Assembly (NCBI GenBank): GCA_001769215.1
Contig: MEOL01000007.1
Span: 62,001-126,000, forward strand
Origin: Bacteroidetes bacterium GWF2_41_31
GTDB taxonomy: Bacteria; Bacteroidota; Bacteroidia; Bacteroidales; F082
Length of the DNA: 64,000 nucleotides
Reading direction: 5' to 3'
Shown one piece after another: positions 17,583-26,769 of the stretch (positions within the stretch are counted from its first letter, which is position 1; the number at the start of each line of letters is the position of its first letter). The notes under the pieces were generated by a model. The model had not been told where the DNA came from. It did no database searches and saw nothing but the letters and a program-made list of their open reading frames with translations. Made by a program: the position numbers and the translations under genes.

Positions 17583-17693
17583 TTATTGAGCTTTGGATTG
17601 ATCCAGTTTCTTTAAAGCATACCTGACCATTTTGTAGCTAAACCAGATAAAAACCGGCCAGCTGATCAACCACAATATTTCTTTTAAATACAT
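17583..17693 (-). CDS. Small single-pass membrane protein downstream of cydB (CydX-like position)
   Basis: A 36-codon ORF starts at ATG 17691-17693, 31 bp after the cydB stop, and ends TAA at 17583-17585. The product begins MYLKEILWLISWPVFIWFSY, giving one membrane helix at about residues 5-21, and ends in a basic tail (MVRYALKKLDQSKAQ), so the topology is N-out/C-in. A purine-rich stretch (AGAGAG) lies just upstream of the ATG, and the operon terminator follows. Small single-helix subunits (CydX, CydS, CydH) stabilise bd oxidases in other bacteria and are commonly encoded next to cydB. Position and form support the same role, but I see no sequence match to those families. It could be a new or Bacteroidota-specific small subunit. 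Confidence 0.7.
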   Translation of the reverse strand: MYLKEILWLISWPVFIWFSYKMVRYALKKLDQSKAQ

Positions 17694-17724
17694 CTCTCTG
17701 TTTTTTTAAGGTGAATAAAATCAA

Positions 17725-18879
17725 CTAATAAGCATGGTGGTCATCTTCCATTTCTTTGGCAGTGATGGGTTTTTTGTTGAGCGAACTCCATGCATACCAG
17801 ATATAAGCAACAACAAATGGAACCAGCAACGAAACATAACTCATGGCCACCAGTGTGTATTTACTCGACGACGCGTTCTGAATGGTAAGTGAGCTTTGTA
17901 AATCGCTGGTGGAAGGATAGAAACAGGTGTTGTTAAATCCAACCAGAATCAGCAGAGCGAACACTGTGAGGATGGTGCCTCCACCGGTAAACCAGATGGC
18001 TTTGGTTCCACATTTTTCGTAATGAAATGCCCCCCGGTAGATTCCCCATAAAACTGCCACCACACCTAAAAGCAGGATAACAGTATTCAAAGGCATTTCG
18101 ATTAGGTTGTTGAAGTATTTGTATGGAACCATACTCACCACACCATTGGAATCATATCCAAATCCATCCATGAACAATACATTGATGAGGAAAAACAGGA
18201 AAAAAACCAAAAATGGCAATGCGTTAACTAACAACTGTTTGCGGGCACGAGTCAGGATAGTTTCATCCTCAATGTTGTTGAAGAAATACAGAATTCCCAA
18301 AACTCTGGCCAGAAAGAATACGGCCAACCCCAACGAAAGGTTAATAAACGTTTCGTAACGGGCAAAGTTAAAGGCCAGCTCCAAACCTCTGTATGGATTT
18401 TGCCAGATGCTGTGGTTCATGTTGGTGACCAGAAAATCGGAACCAGTAAAGAATGTGGCTACTGCGGTGCCCACGAGAATCGTCCCCAACAATCCATTGA
18501 TAAACAGAAAAGTCTCGTAGGTTTTGGCCCCCAGGAAATTATCTGCTTTGGTTCTGTATTCATATGAAACGGCCTGAATAATGAAGGCAAATAAAATCAG
18601 CATCCAAACCCAGTAAGCCCCGCCAAAACTGGTGGAATAAAATAATGGAAAGGAGGCAAAAGCGGCACCACCAAAGGTCACCAGCGTAGTAAAAGTGAGG
18701 TCCCATTTACGACCCAGTGAGTTGACGAGCATTTTTATTTCGTTGTCGGTTTTGCCCAGACTTTTAATCATGGTTTGACCGCCTTGAACAAAAAACATAA
18801 ATACCAGAATAGCGCCCAGCAAGGATACAATCATCCACCAATACTGTTGTAATGCGAGATATGATAAGTTTTCAAACAT
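17725..18879 (-). CDS. cydB: Cytochrome bd ubiquinol oxidase subunit II
   Basis: The 384-residue integral membrane protein has multiple helices, typical length and family features: N-terminal LSYLALQQYWWMIVSLLGA, LGRKWDLTFTTLVTFGGAAFASFP, and a C-terminal helix followed by ITAKEMEDDHHAY. CydB is the partner of CydA in cytochrome bd, which oxidises menaquinol and reduces oxygen to water at high affinity without pumping protons. It starts 2 bp after the cydA stop and is followed by the 36-residue small ORF. The sequence resembles the Bacteroidota bd type. Confidence 0.95.
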   Translation of the reverse strand: MFENLSYLALQQYWWMIVSLLGAILVFMFFVQGGQTMIKSLGKTDNEIKMLVNSLGRKWDLTFTTLVTFGGAAFASFPLFYSTSFGGAYWVWMLILFAFIIQAVSYEYRTKADNFLGAKTYETFLFINGLLGTILVGTAVATFFTGSDFLVTNMNHSIWQNPYRGLELAFNFARYETFINLSLGLAVFFLARVLGILYFFNNIEDETILTRARKQLLVNALPFLVFFLFFLINVLFMDGFGYDSNGVVSMVPYKYFNNLIEMPLNTVILLLGVVAVLWGIYRGAFHYEKCGTKAIWFTGGGTILTVFALLILVGFNNTCFYPSTSDLQSSLTIQNASSSKYTLVAMSYVSLLVPFVVAYIWYAWSSLNKKPITAKEMEDDHHAY

Positions 18880-18881
18880 AA

Positions 18882-20426
18882 TTAGTGCCCTCCTTCATTT
18901 TTTGATCCCGAAACGATCTGTGAAACCATAATTTTAATTTCTGCAATCAGCAGCACAGTAAAGGTGACGGCAAATATCCAGAAAGTTACCACCACAGATG
19001 ATTTATCGATATTGGATACGGCACTGAGTGTAGGCATTAAATCCTGTACTACCCATGGCTGTCGACCCATTTCTGCCAGAACCCACCCGGCCTGTGAAGC
19101 GATGTAGGCCAGTGGAATCGTCCACAAGGCTACGTATAGTACCCACCTGATTTTTTCTATTTTTTTCTTGTACAACAGCACCAGAATTACAATAAACAAA
19201 ATCATGAAATGTACACCCAGGATAACCATAATATGGAATGAGTAAAATGCAACGGGGACATTGGGAACCAGATCGTTTGGGTCGTCATAATAACCATATC
19301 CAAAATAGGCATAGTTGGCTTCAAATACTTTCAGGTTCTCCGCCGCTGCTACCTGGTCCTTACGCTCCAGTGCCTCCTTATAATCACCTAATGCCTTGAT
19401 GGCCAGCTTACCTTTGTCGATTTTTTCATAATACGACATGATGCCGTGCTTCTCATTGCCGTTAATCAGGTCGTTGATGCCTGGAACGAACACATTGGAG
19501 TTTAATGCTACCATGTAGGATAGCAGGTTGGGGATTTCAATTTTAAAAGCAAACCTCTCTACATCAGGTTGATTTGGATCGGGAACTTCTTTGAGGAAGC
19601 CGATAACAACCAGCGGTGCACTTACAGTACCATCATCAAGGCCTTCAAAGGCGGCAAACTTCATGGGTTGAGTGTGATAAATATCCCGGGCAGATTCGTC
19701 GCCTGTTAGTACCAGATAAAAGGACGACAACAAGCCAAATACGGCTGCTATGATCATGCTTTTCTTCGCGAAATCCACATTCCGGTGTTTAAGCAGGAAC
19801 CATGCACTCACGCCCACCACAAAAATCGCCGACAAAACATATCCCGAAGAAATGGTGTGTAAGAATTTGTTGATGGCCGTAGGTGAAAAGAGGACTTCCC
19901 AAAAGTTAACCATTTCATTTCGGGCAGTATCCGGGTTGAAACGCATTCCAACAGGATTTTGCATCCATGCGTTGGCCACCAGAATCCAGAGTGCCGACAG
20001 GTTGGAGCCGATAGCTACCATCCAGGCCGAAATCATGTGAAATTTTTTGCTAACACGTCCCCATCCAAAAAACAGGATGGCGATAAAGGTGGATTCGAGG
20101 AAGAAAGCCATAATGCCTTCGATGGCCAGCGGCGCCCCGAAGATGTCTCCCACAAACCAGCTGTAGTTCGACCAGTTGGTCCCAAATTCAAACTCCAGAA
20201 TAATCCCGGTGGCCACGCCAATGGCGAAGTTTACTCCAAACAGGGTCATCCAGAATTTGGTGATCTTTTTCCAAAGCTCATTACCGGTTCTCACATAAAT
20301 TGTCATCATGATAGCCACAATGAAACTCAATCCCAGCGTGAGCGGGACGAATATCCAGTGGTACATGGCTGTGAGGGCAAATTGTGCCCGCGACCAGTCG
20401 ACAAGCGCCATGTCAAAATGTTCCAT
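18882..20426 (-). CDS. cydA: Cytochrome bd ubiquinol oxidase subunit I
   Basis: This 514-residue multi-pass protein has the CydA hallmarks: an N-terminal helix with heme-ligand His (LTAMYHWIFVPLTLG), INKFLHTISSGYV with the second conserved His, and GRQPW in the quinol-binding region (EMGRQPWVVQDLM). The subunit carries hemes b558, b595 and d and the quinol site on the periplasmic face. It lies between the DUF4492 gene (4 bp upstream) and cydB (2 bp downstream), so the operon is DUF4492-cydA-cydB-small ORF. Expression under low oxygen is expected from known biology, but no regulator site is identified here. Confidence 0.97.
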   Translation of the reverse strand: MEHFDMALVDWSRAQFALTAMYHWIFVPLTLGLSFIVAIMMTIYVRTGNELWKKITKFWMTLFGVNFAIGVATGIILEFEFGTNWSNYSWFVGDIFGAPLAIEGIMAFFLESTFIAILFFGWGRVSKKFHMISAWMVAIGSNLSALWILVANAWMQNPVGMRFNPDTARNEMVNFWEVLFSPTAINKFLHTISSGYVLSAIFVVGVSAWFLLKHRNVDFAKKSMIIAAVFGLLSSFYLVLTGDESARDIYHTQPMKFAAFEGLDDGTVSAPLVVIGFLKEVPDPNQPDVERFAFKIEIPNLLSYMVALNSNVFVPGINDLINGNEKHGIMSYYEKIDKGKLAIKALGDYKEALERKDQVAAAENLKVFEANYAYFGYGYYDDPNDLVPNVPVAFYSFHIMVILGVHFMILFIVILVLLYKKKIEKIRWVLYVALWTIPLAYIASQAGWVLAEMGRQPWVVQDLMPTLSAVSNIDKSSVVVTFWIFAVTFTVLLIAEIKIMVSQIVSGSKNEGGH

Positions 20427-20430
20427 AATA

Positions 20431-20643
20431 CTACTTTTTATTAATTAATTGTTCGATAACATAATCACTGCGTTCCTGATCGGTACTGAAGTTGGTTTGT
20501 AGGAAGTTGGGGAAGAAGAACAGCTTTAGGATGGCAAACATGATAAATAGTTTGATAAATATGATAAGCCACAATTTCTTTCCAACAGTCATGCTGCGAA
20601 AACCATCTATGTAGAAATTGATTATACGGTTAAACATAGTCAT
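20431..20643 (-). CDS. DUF4492 family small membrane protein, first gene of cyd operon
   Basis: The 70-residue protein has NFYIDGFRSMTVGKKLWLII followed by a hydrophobic helix (FIKLFIMFAILKLFFFPNFL). This matches the small DUF4492 family found just upstream of cydA in Bacteroidota. A second in-frame ATG at 20637 (MFNRIINF) may be the true start. The function is unknown; position suggests a role in assembling or stabilising cytochrome bd. The gap to cydA is 4 bp. Confidence 0.85.
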   Translation of the reverse strand: MTMFNRIINFYIDGFRSMTVGKKLWLIIFIKLFIMFAILKLFFFPNFLQTNFSTDQERSDYVIEQLINKK

Positions 20644-20984
20644 GAGGTTATAGGTAATTGAGTGCTCAAATATATGATATATTATATATAAATGGTTAAA
20701 TTATTGTTAATTTATTTTTCGTCGCCAGGATTTATTAGCAAAAAAACCAGATCATGCAATGCACAGACATTACCGTCTGGCCTATGACCAGTAAAAGTAA
20801 CCTTTGAAAAACGCAAAAAAAAAGCTGCTACGAAATAATGATACATCGAACTATCTGATCTATAACTAACTCACAAGTACGATCTAATTTAGAGACAGAA
20901 TGCGGTTGGATGTTGATTCGCTTTGTTTAAATTTGAACCTTTATTCAACTATTCAATATAGTAATCGACTACAGCCTAAAGCGT
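20644..20984. other. Divergent intergenic region (341 bp) between cyd operon and esterase
   Basis: It holds the promoters of both flanking units. A candidate -7 box for the cyd operon is listed separately. A weak stem (CAGAC/GTCTG near 20764-20779) is present. No ORF, RNA gene or clear regulator palindrome was recognised. Confidence 0.5.
20667..20674 (-). promoter_or_regulatory. Candidate -7 box of the cyd operon
   Basis: The minus strand reads TATATTTG, a match to TAnnTTTG, 24 bp upstream of the first ATG of the DUF4492 gene. The surroundings are very AT-rich (ATATATTATATATAAA), so chance matches are likely and no -33 TTTG is obvious. Confidence 0.4.
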
Positions 20985-22382
20985 ATGATAAAATTTAATA
21001 TGTTTCTGGGATTTTATTTAATCTGGTTCACGCTCCCTGGCCAGGCGACTTTTGTAATTGACTCGCTACCAGGATACACTCCTGTCGGAGAACCTATTTT
21101 TATTGCGGGTAGTTTTAACTCCTGGAACCCGGGCGATACCGAATATACTTTGGCTAAGGATGAACAGAACAAATGGTTCCTTGTTATGCCTGAAAGCCCC
21201 GAAGGCAGTAGTATTGATTTCAAATTTACTCGCGGAGACTGGAACCGGGTAGAAAAAGGGATCAATGGTGAGGAAATTCCTAACAGACAGTTTACTTTTG
21301 GAAATGGTGATAAGGTAGATTTTGTTATCTCTAATTGGGCCGATCATGGCGGGGGAGGAGGCTCAACAGCAGCCGATAACGTTGATATTATGGATTTACA
21401 ATTTTATATGCCACAGCTTGATCGTGAAAGACGTATCTGGATCTATACACCCCCCGGATATGATACCGGCAATAAACGGTATCCGGTTTTATACATGCAC
21501 GACGGGCAGAATCTTTTTGACACCTACACATCTTATGTTGGTGAATGGGAGGTAGATGAGACATTAAATCGACTTTCAGCCGAAGGTTATCAAGTGCCAA
21601 TTGTAATTGGCATTGATCATGGAGAATCGGACAGGATTAATGAGTATTTGCCCTGGGTAAATCAGCAGTATGGTGGTGGGCAAGGTGCTGATTACATGGA
21701 CTTTCTTGTCTATACCCTGAAGCCTTTTGTCGATCAAAACTACAGAACCCTGCCCGAACGAGAATTTACCGGAATGATGGGAAGTTCTTTGGGAGGCTTG
21801 ATTTCACATTATGGAGCGCTAAAATTTCAGGATGTTTTCAGCAAAGTGGGGATATTTTCACCGTCCTACTGGATTTCTGACTCGGTTTGGGCGTTTACAA
21901 ATGAAACCAGGAGACAACAGAGCATGAAAATCTATCAACTGATTGGCAGCATGGAAGGTGGTGGAGCAATTGGTGATATGTGGAATATGCATCAATCATT
22001 GTCCAACCTGGGTTTTGATGAAAATGAACTGTTTTCACTGGAAGTAACAGGTGGACAGCATAATGAAACTTTCTGGAGAGAACAATTCGCAGATGCTTAC
22101 TTATGGATGTATGCTTCTTTTGCCAGCAAAATCCACGAAATAAGGCAAAGTGTAGAGATCGAGATAAGCCCTAATCCGGTTTTTACCGTAATCAACCTCC
22201 CCGGAGATATTTTAGGAAAACATGATACCCTTGAAATTATCGATATGAAGGGTGAAAAAGTAATTCAAATGAATATTCGAAACAACAACAAAGTGGATGT
22301 AAAAATGTTGACATCTGGAACTTATATCCTCCTGATCAGGTCAGATAAACATACCTATACGGGTATGTTTGTGAAACAATAA
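20985..22382 (+). CDS. Secreted esterase (PF00756-like) with CBM-like N-domain and T9SS tail
   Basis: The 465-residue protein has a signal peptide (1-20), then a starch-binding/AMPK-type beta domain at ~32-120 (EPIFIAGSFNSWNPGD). An esterase-D-like alpha/beta hydrolase follows at ~135-378, with VLYMHDGQNLFD (168-179), GSSLG (266-270, nucleophile Ser268) and GGQHNE (His359). Residues ~390-465 are a type IX secretion C-terminal domain starting ISPNPVF and ending MFVKQ. It is therefore predicted to be exported across the outer membrane and to hydrolyse an ester on a carbohydrate, perhaps acetyl or feruloyl groups; the substrate is not defined. It is a lone plus-strand gene between the cyd and cox operons. 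A second ATG at 21000 would give a similar signal. Confidence 0.88.
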   Translation: MIKFNMFLGFYLIWFTLPGQATFVIDSLPGYTPVGEPIFIAGSFNSWNPGDTEYTLAKDEQNKWFLVMPESPEGSSIDFKFTRGDWNRVEKGINGEEIPNRQFTFGNGDKVDFVISNWADHGGGGGSTAADNVDIMDLQFYMPQLDRERRIWIYTPPGYDTGNKRYPVLYMHDGQNLFDTYTSYVGEWEVDETLNRLSAEGYQVPIVIGIDHGESDRINEYLPWVNQQYGGGQGADYMDFLVYTLKPFVDQNYRTLPEREFTGMMGSSLGGLISHYGALKFQDVFSKVGIFSPSYWISDSVWAFTNETRRQQSMKIYQLIGSMEGGGAIGDMWNMHQSLSNLGFDENELFSLEVTGGQHNETFWREQFADAYLWMYASFASKIHEIRQSVEIEISPNPVFTVINLPGDILGKHDTLEIIDMKGEKVIQMNIRNNNKVDVKMLTSGTYILLIRSDKHTYTGMFVKQ

Positions 22383-22418
22383 ATTTTCAATACTTCTCAA
22401 AGTTGAGTCGCGATCTCC

Positions 22419-23276
22419 TTAAAACAGGGGGTCTATACTTAGCGATAAAATCATCACCAGCACAAAATAATTGATGCGCATGAAGTAATAAAAGGGATTG
22501 AACTCCTTTTTTTCTTTTTGTAGCAAGGGTGCAAATACGGCCACCAACCAAACGGCAGCAATGATAATGATCATCTTGAAAAACAAGGTGGTGACCAATC
22601 CATAAACAGGAAGCATCAATGCCGCGATGGCAGTGGCAGCTGTCCATATAAACGTGGCGTTTTTAATTTGCTGTTTGCTGATTTTTGCCGTGATAGAAGG
22701 ATATCCCGCGTTTTCATACTCTTTCCCATAATTGAGCATGAGCAGCCAAAAGTGAGGAACCTGCCACACAAAGAAAAAGAAAGCCAGGATAAGCAACCGC
22801 GGATCAGTCAGCGATCCTCCTCCCGCTACCCAGCCCACCATCGGCGGAATAGAACCAATAATGCTTCCCGGTATTACCGCGACAGCTGTTTTACGTTTTA
22901 ATGGCGTATAGATGGCATTGTACCAGATCAATGCCAGTAAGCCCAGTTGGGCAGCTAAAAAGCCACTGCCCAAATAAATCAGGTAGGTTCCAAGAATAAT
23001 TTCAATGAACGAAATGAAAAGCACCTTATTCCCGCTTATTTTACCCGAAGGAATGGGGCGTTTCCTGGTGCGTTCCATCAAAGCATCGCGGTCTTTGTCC
23101 TGATAATGATTTAGGGCTGCAGCTCCACAGGCCAGGATAAAAATTCCCAGCATGGGCAAAATCACACCGGTGTCGATGGCGTTTTTTGCGAGGGCATAAC
23201 CGGCCAACATGGTCAGAGTCACTGCAAAAGTGATCCTCACTTTATTAATTTCCAGCAATAATTTGAGCTTATCCAT
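22419..23276 (-). CDS. ctaB: Protoheme IX farnesyltransferase (heme O synthase)
   Basis: The 285-residue UbiA-superfamily membrane protein has the motif NHYQDKDRDALMERTRKRP (about 56-74), the Asp-rich substrate site of heme O synthases, plus a YTPLKRKT loop and GSIIGSIPPMVGWVAGGG. It adds a farnesyl group to heme b to give heme O, the precursor of heme A for the caa3-type oxidase encoded just upstream. It is the last gene of the sco-cox operon, starting 10 bp after coxB. The stop is close to, and convergent with, the esterase gene. Confidence 0.95.
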   Translation of the reverse strand: MDKLKLLLEINKVRITFAVTLTMLAGYALAKNAIDTGVILPMLGIFILACGAAALNHYQDKDRDALMERTRKRPIPSGKISGNKVLFISFIEIILGTYLIYLGSGFLAAQLGLLALIWYNAIYTPLKRKTAVAVIPGSIIGSIPPMVGWVAGGGSLTDPRLLILAFFFFVWQVPHFWLLMLNYGKEYENAGYPSITAKISKQQIKNATFIWTAATAIAALMLPVYGLVTTLFFKMIIIIAAVWLVAVFAPLLQKEKKEFNPFYYFMRINYFVLVMILSLSIDPLF

Positions 23277-23286
23277 TGGAATCCAA

Positions 23287-24192
23287 TTATTTCAAAGTTT
23301 GAATGTAATCGATTATTTTATTGATGTCCTCCTCCGATAAAATATCCTTGTAGGGAGTCATCAGATTTGACTGATAGCTAACCGTAATCGCGGCGTTGGG
23401 TTCGGTGATGGATTGTGTGATAAAATCCCGGTCTACCGTAATGGTTTGTTCATTTCCGTCAATCAAAACATTTTCCTGACGACCCATCAAACCTTTAAAA
23501 CTAGGCCCGACCAATCGGGTTCCATCCGTGGTGTGGCACGAAATGCAGGCATTTTTTTTCAGCAGGGTTAATCCGGGATGCTCGTTGCTTAAATCAGGAC
23601 TGCTTTTAAGCCAGGCGGCGTATTCATCTTCTCCCACCACGGAAACAGTGCTCAGCATATACGAATGTAATTGTCCACAGTATTCGGCACAAAGAATATC
23701 ATAGGAACCATGCTTTTGCGGGATAAACCACATGGAATTATTGCCTCCGGGAACCACATCGTGCTTTAAGCGGAAAGCCGGAATATACAAGCTGTGGAGA
23801 ACATCCGGACTTTTGAGGTTGAGTTTTACCGGTTTGTCGAGTGGTAGTACCAGCGAGTCGGAAACTTTGCCATCAGGATACTTAAATGACCATTTCCACA
23901 TTTGTCCGGTGGCTTCAATTTCCATGGCACCCTCCGGAGCAGTAAGCATGGGTTTGTAGCCCGTCCATCCATAATAAAACATGATGACTACCAAAATGGT
24001 GGGTATTACCGTCCAAAGTATTTCCAATCCAAGGTGGCCTTCGATGTTGGTAGCAACAGGACTTCTCTTTTTACTAAACCTGATAAGAAAGTAGATCATG
24101 GTAAAGGTAATCCCGATCAGGAAAAAAACGGCGATCCCCAGAATTAAATAAAGCGTAAAATCAACACCTTCAACAAAATTTGAAGCATTCAT
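23287..24192 (-). CDS. coxB: Cytochrome c oxidase subunit II with fused cytochrome c (caa3 type)
   Basis: The 301-residue protein has two N-terminal membrane helices (~12-37 and ~57-77). A cupredoxin domain follows with CuA ligands His133, Cys168, Cys172, His176 and Met179 (CAEYCGQLHSYM). A C-terminal cytochrome c domain has CISCH (216-220) and a candidate axial Met278 (NLMTP). The fusion means electrons can enter through a covalently attached heme c before CuA. It comes 6 bp after coxD and before ctaB, rather than at the operon start as in many bacteria. Confidence 0.97.
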   Translation of the reverse strand: MNASNFVEGVDFTLYLILGIAVFFLIGITFTMIYFLIRFSKKRSPVATNIEGHLGLEILWTVIPTILVVIMFYYGWTGYKPMLTAPEGAMEIEATGQMWKWSFKYPDGKVSDSLVLPLDKPVKLNLKSPDVLHSLYIPAFRLKHDVVPGGNNSMWFIPQKHGSYDILCAEYCGQLHSYMLSTVSVVGEDEYAAWLKSSPDLSNEHPGLTLLKKNACISCHTTDGTRLVGPSFKGLMGRQENVLIDGNEQTITVDRDFITQSITEPNAAITVSYQSNLMTPYKDILSEEDINKIIDYIQTLK

Positions 24193-24198
24193 AAATTT

Positions 24199-24510
24199 TT
24201 ATCGTGTTAAGTAATCTAAAATAACCATGATTAAAAATACAGTAAACAGTGACATGACGATTGTTATCAGTACCCGGTAAATGCGGGGGTCGTATTTCAG
24301 ATGCATGAAATAATAAGCCACAACCAGTGCTTTTACACTGGCAATCAATAAAGCAGTTGCCACTGTAATGGTGCGCAGATCAGCTCCAAAAACAGAGATA
24401 AAAACGGTCATCAGGGTAAGCAGGATAAGCCCAACCCAGGTGCCAAAATGTTCGCGGTAGCTGGTAATATGTTCCGCGTGGGATTCTTCTATGGAATGTT
24501 GATTCTTCAT
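24199..24510 (-). CDS. coxD: Cytochrome c oxidase subunit IV family protein
   Basis: A 103-residue protein is obtained from the ATG at 24508-24510 (MKNQHSIEES). A longer frame reaching 24573 would add 21 residues that overlap coxC and lack family similarity. There are three membrane helices: WVGLILLTLMTVFISVFG, TALLIASVKALVVAYYFMHL and VLITIVMSLFTVFLIMVILDYL. MHLKYD after helix 2 is typical of bacterial subunit IV (COX4_pro/CyoD-like). It stabilises the oxidase core. It starts 2 bp after the coxC stop. Confidence 0.92.
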   Translation of the reverse strand: MKNQHSIEESHAEHITSYREHFGTWVGLILLTLMTVFISVFGADLRTITVATALLIASVKALVVAYYFMHLKYDPRIYRVLITIVMSLFTVFLIMVILDYLTR

Positions 24511-24512
24511 TT

Positions 24513-25136
24513 TTAGTGAATTAAATAGAATAGGGGGAACAAATAAATCCAGATTAAGTCGACCAGGTGCCAATACAGTCCTGAATTTTCGAGTAATTGA
24601 TACCGGTCTTTATTTACCTTACCACTTTTAATCTTAAACACCACAATCACGATGAATATCCCTCCCACGATCACATGCAGACCGTGTAATCCGGTCATAA
24701 AGAAATAAAGATTAAAATAAAGTTTTTCCCCATTTGGCAATTGATTAAAATGATCCATGCCAGGAAATAAACCGTGTTCAAACTTAGCCGACCATTCAAA
24801 ATATTTAACAACTAGAAAAAACAAGGCTGCAAGGATTGTCATCCAAAGCAGGAAGATTGATTTCTTCGAGTCGCCCTTCTGTAGTGCAGAAATAGCCATG
24901 GCCACGGTCATACTGCTGGTAAGAAGAACGATGGTGTTCGCCGTACCCATCCAAACATTCAGGTTGAAAGAGGCCAGCAAGAAGGCATCCTGATTGAGCG
25001 AGCGGTACACCATGTAAACCAAAAACAGACCTCCAAAAAGGATCAGTTCGGTGTAAAGGAAGAGCCACATACCCATTTTTGATGCTTTTGCATCGTAATT
25101 GTGCCCTGAATTGGGTAGAGTAAAATGATGGTTCAT
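24513..25136 (-). CDS. coxC: Cytochrome c oxidase subunit III
   Basis: The 207-residue membrane protein begins with a short soluble stretch and MGMWLFLYTELILFGGLFLVY, followed by further helices and GLHGLHVIVGG and YWHLVDLIWIYLFPLFYL, the conserved C-terminal features of heme-copper oxidase subunit III. The family binds lipids beside subunit I and supports proton uptake and stability. It is placed between coxA (9 bp upstream) and coxD (2 bp downstream). Confidence 0.95.
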   Translation of the reverse strand: MNHHFTLPNSGHNYDAKASKMGMWLFLYTELILFGGLFLVYMVYRSLNQDAFLLASFNLNVWMGTANTIVLLTSSMTVAMAISALQKGDSKKSIFLLWMTILAALFFLVVKYFEWSAKFEHGLFPGMDHFNQLPNGEKLYFNLYFFMTGLHGLHVIVGGIFIVIVVFKIKSGKVNKDRYQLLENSGLYWHLVDLIWIYLFPLFYLIH

Positions 25137-25145
25137 AAGTGGACG

Positions 25146-26759
25146 TTATTCTGATTTGGCATTGGGATAATTGTACGGACCTCCTTCAGGAAGTTCAGGC
25201 ATCTTGTCGAAGTTGTGCAAGGGTGGAGGTGAGTCGGTTTGCCATTCGAGGGTGATGCCGTGCCATGGGTTTCCTGCTGCTTTTGGGCCTTTTCTATAGC
25301 CTTCAATTAAATTGTAGATCATGAGCAACAACCCGACAACCAGAATCCACGATCCAATGGTGGATATCTGATTCAAGGTGTGAAACTGCGGCAGGTAATC
25401 ATAGTAACGACGCGGCATTCCCATAACGCCCAGGATCAACATCGGGAAATATAAGATGTTGAACCCGATGAACAATAATCCAAAAGCCACATAGGCCCGG
25501 GTCATGTTGTACATTTTGCCCCATATCTTCGGGAACCAGTAGTGTAACGCTCCAAAAAAGGCAAATCCTGTTCCTCCAAACATCACGTAATGAAAATGAC
25601 CTACAACAAAATAGGTGTCGTGTACATGTACATCCACGGCCAGAGCGCCCACAACCAATCCGGTTAAACCGCCAATTAGAAAATTAAAAATAAAAGCCAA
25701 AGCAAAAAGCAATGGAACTTTAATGTCGATGGAACCTTTATATAAGGTAGCCAGCCAGTTAAAGACTTTAATAGCAGTCGGGATGGCCACCAAAAAGGTT
25801 AAAATGGAAAATATAATAGCGGCAGAACCACTCATACCCGAAGTAAACATGTGATGACCCCAGACAAAATACCCGACAAAAGCAATGGCCATGCTGGAAT
25901 ACGCTATGGGTTTATATCCAAAAATGGTACGTTGTGAGAAAGTGGGGATAATCTCCGAAACCACTCCCATGGCCGGTAAGGCCATAATATAAACTGCCGG
26001 GTGGGAATAGATCCAAAACAGGTGTTGATATAAAATGGGATCGCCACCCATGGAGGGATCGAACAGGCCGATGCCAAATACACGCTCCACCACTATCATC
26101 AGCAAGGTGATGCCGATAATCGGAGTGGCCAATACCTGAATCCATGAAGTTGCATAAAGCGCCCAGGCAAACAAAGGCATTTTATTAAAAGTCATGCCCG
26201 GAGTTCGCAATCGATGGATGGTGACTATGAAGTTCAACCCTGTTAATATGGAGGAGAATCCCAAGACAAAGGCTGCCATCACCGACATCGAGACGTTGGT
26301 TCCGGTTTTAACGCTGTAGGGCGCATAAAACGTCCAACCTGTATCGGCGGGACCACCGCCAAAAACGAGAGTCGAAAGGGCGAACAGCGCACCTATCACA
26401 TACAACCACCACGACAATAAGTTTAAACGTGGTAGTGATACGTCATCCGTCCCCAACATGATTGGGAGAAAAAAGTTTCCGAAAGAAGCCGGGATGCTAG
26501 GGATAATGAATAAGAAGATCATGATCACACCATGGAGTGTAAATACCTGATTATAGGTTTTTGCTTCCATGATGTCGCGACCCGGATTAAACAATTCAAG
26601 GCGCATGAGGACTCCCAGGATCACGCCAACAAAGAAAAAGGTACTAATGGAGTACAGGTACAACAACCCAATGCGCTTGTGATCGAGTGTGAATATCCAC
26701 GACCAAATCCCTTTTTTTACATTGAGGTAATTGATTTGTTGAGTTGCAATTGCAGTCAT
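25146..26759 (-). CDS. coxA: Cytochrome c oxidase subunit I
   Basis: The 537-residue, 12-helix heme-copper oxidase core has the low-spin heme ligand in TLHGVIMIF, the CuB-site HPAVYI with its His and Tyr pair ([14 protein letters not shown]), further CuB His ligands in WGHHMFTSG, and [13 protein letters not shown] near the C-terminal third with heme a/a3 ligands. This is an A-family oxidase that reduces oxygen and pumps protons. It follows the Sco gene and leads the coxA-C-D-B-ctaB series. Expected to work best at higher oxygen than the cbb3 and bd enzymes also encoded here. Confidence 0.97.
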   Translation of the reverse strand: MTAIATQQINYLNVKKGIWSWIFTLDHKRIGLLYLYSISTFFFVGVILGVLMRLELFNPGRDIMEAKTYNQVFTLHGVIMIFLFIIPSIPASFGNFFLPIMLGTDDVSLPRLNLLSWWLYVIGALFALSTLVFGGGPADTGWTFYAPYSVKTGTNVSMSVMAAFVLGFSSILTGLNFIVTIHRLRTPGMTFNKMPLFAWALYATSWIQVLATPIIGITLLMIVVERVFGIGLFDPSMGGDPILYQHLFWIYSHPAVYIMALPAMGVVSEIIPTFSQRTIFGYKPIAYSSMAIAFVGYFVWGHHMFTSGMSGSAAIIFSILTFLVAIPTAIKVFNWLATLYKGSIDIKVPLLFALAFIFNFLIGGLTGLVVGALAVDVHVHDTYFVVGHFHYVMFGGTGFAFFGALHYWFPKIWGKMYNMTRAYVAFGLLFIGFNILYFPMLILGVMGMPRRYYDYLPQFHTLNQISTIGSWILVVGLLLMIYNLIEGYRKGPKAAGNPWHGITLEWQTDSPPPLHNFDKMPELPEGGPYNYPNAKSE

Positions 26760-26769
26760 TTGATGGGTG

